Positions 5,378 through 5,450 of a DNA stretch of 5,450 bases are shown one piece after another. A program made the position numbers and the translations under genes. Source of the DNA: an uncultured Oscillospiraceae bacterium (GTDB lineage: Bacteria; Bacillota; Clostridia; Oscillospirales; Oscillospiraceae); contig CAKTED010000124.1 of assembly GCA_934546725.1 (NCBI GenBank), positions 1 to 5,450 on the forward strand, read 5' to 3'. Numbering within the stretch: the first letter of the stretch is position 1; every line of letters begins with the position of its first letter. The notes beneath the pieces are model-generated. The model did not search any database and was not told the DNA's origin. It saw nothing but the letters and a program-made list of their open reading frames with translations.

Positions 5378-5450
5378 TCAATTGCCTGCCGCTTCCGCGG
5401 CCGCTTCGCCGAACAGGCTCAGTTTTTTGGATATTATATCGCATTGCAGC
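5378..5450 (-). CDS. C-terminal end of an unidentified gene (partial)
   Basis: An open minus-strand frame enters at the window edge and ends at TGA (5380-5378), 21 nt before the MATE start, the same gap seen between nudF, walR and walK. Only 23 residues are visible: LQCDIISKKLSLFGE followed by an Ala-rich AAAEAAGN tail. Codon choice (ATA, CTG, GCG, GAA) resembles the neighbouring genes. The piece is too short to identify. It may instead be an untranslated MATE leader, because a TATAAT lies inside it. Confidence 0.45.
   Translation of the reverse strand, partial: LQCDIISKKLSLFGEAAAEAAGN
5433..5438 (-). promoter_or_regulatory. Candidate -10 box for the MATE gene
   Basis: The minus strand reads a perfect TATAAT at 5438-5433, which would give a leader of about 70 nt to the MATE TTG start. 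The matching -35 box would fall outside the window, so it cannot be confirmed. If the overlapping open frame is real, the promoter would sit inside the 3' end of that gene. Confidence 0.25.

Overview
The window looks like a chromosomal segment from a Gram-positive bacterium of the phylum Bacillota, most likely class Clostridia. The grounds are a WalR/WalK-type two-component system, strong GGAGG ribosome binding sites, a TTGCCA-17-TAAAAT sigma-A promoter and moderately GC-rich DNA that still uses ATA codons freely. Placement in the gut Oscillospirales is a guess. Every supported gene lies on the minus strand, so transcription runs from high to low coordinates.

In transcription order: (1) The last codons of an unidentified gene (5450-5378) end 21 nt before a TTG-initiated MATE-family multidrug/sodium antiporter (5356-3983). 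That gene closes with a rho-independent terminator (3973-3929). (2) Next comes a consensus promoter (3908-3880), then a leader of about 270 nt packed with perfect hairpins. The structured part (3635-3864) is flanked by two identical 10-bp direct repeats, GCCATTATTT. Removing it together with one repeat copy restores an ordinary leader of about 40 nt. The simplest reading is that a small palindrome-rich non-autonomous element inserted just downstream of the transcription start. (3) The operon that follows has tight spacing: nudF-type ADP-ribose pyrophosphatase (3600-3046), 21 nt gap, walR (3024-2332, GTG start), 21 nt gap, walK (2310-526, GTG start), then a gene overlapping walK by 14 nt. That last gene encodes a single-pass, extracytoplasmic protein in the position of yycH (539 to beyond the window edge).

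Functionally, the operon pairs the WalRK cell-wall homeostasis system with a probable accessory sensor-modulator protein and an ADP-ribose housekeeping hydrolase. WalK senses through an extracytoplasmic domain and a cytoplasmic PAS domain and phosphorylates WalR at Asp53. Two sequence details stand out against the studied orthologues. The WalK PAS domain keeps three of the four residues that bind zinc in Staphylococcus aureus. WalR has valine where the PASTA-kinase phosphothreonine (Thr101 in Bacillus subtilis) would be.

I found no CRISPR array, tRNA, rRNA, transposase, toxin-antitoxin pair or defence system. Most of the window is ordinary core-genome content. The real curiosity is the structured insertion in the 5' leader of a walRK operon.
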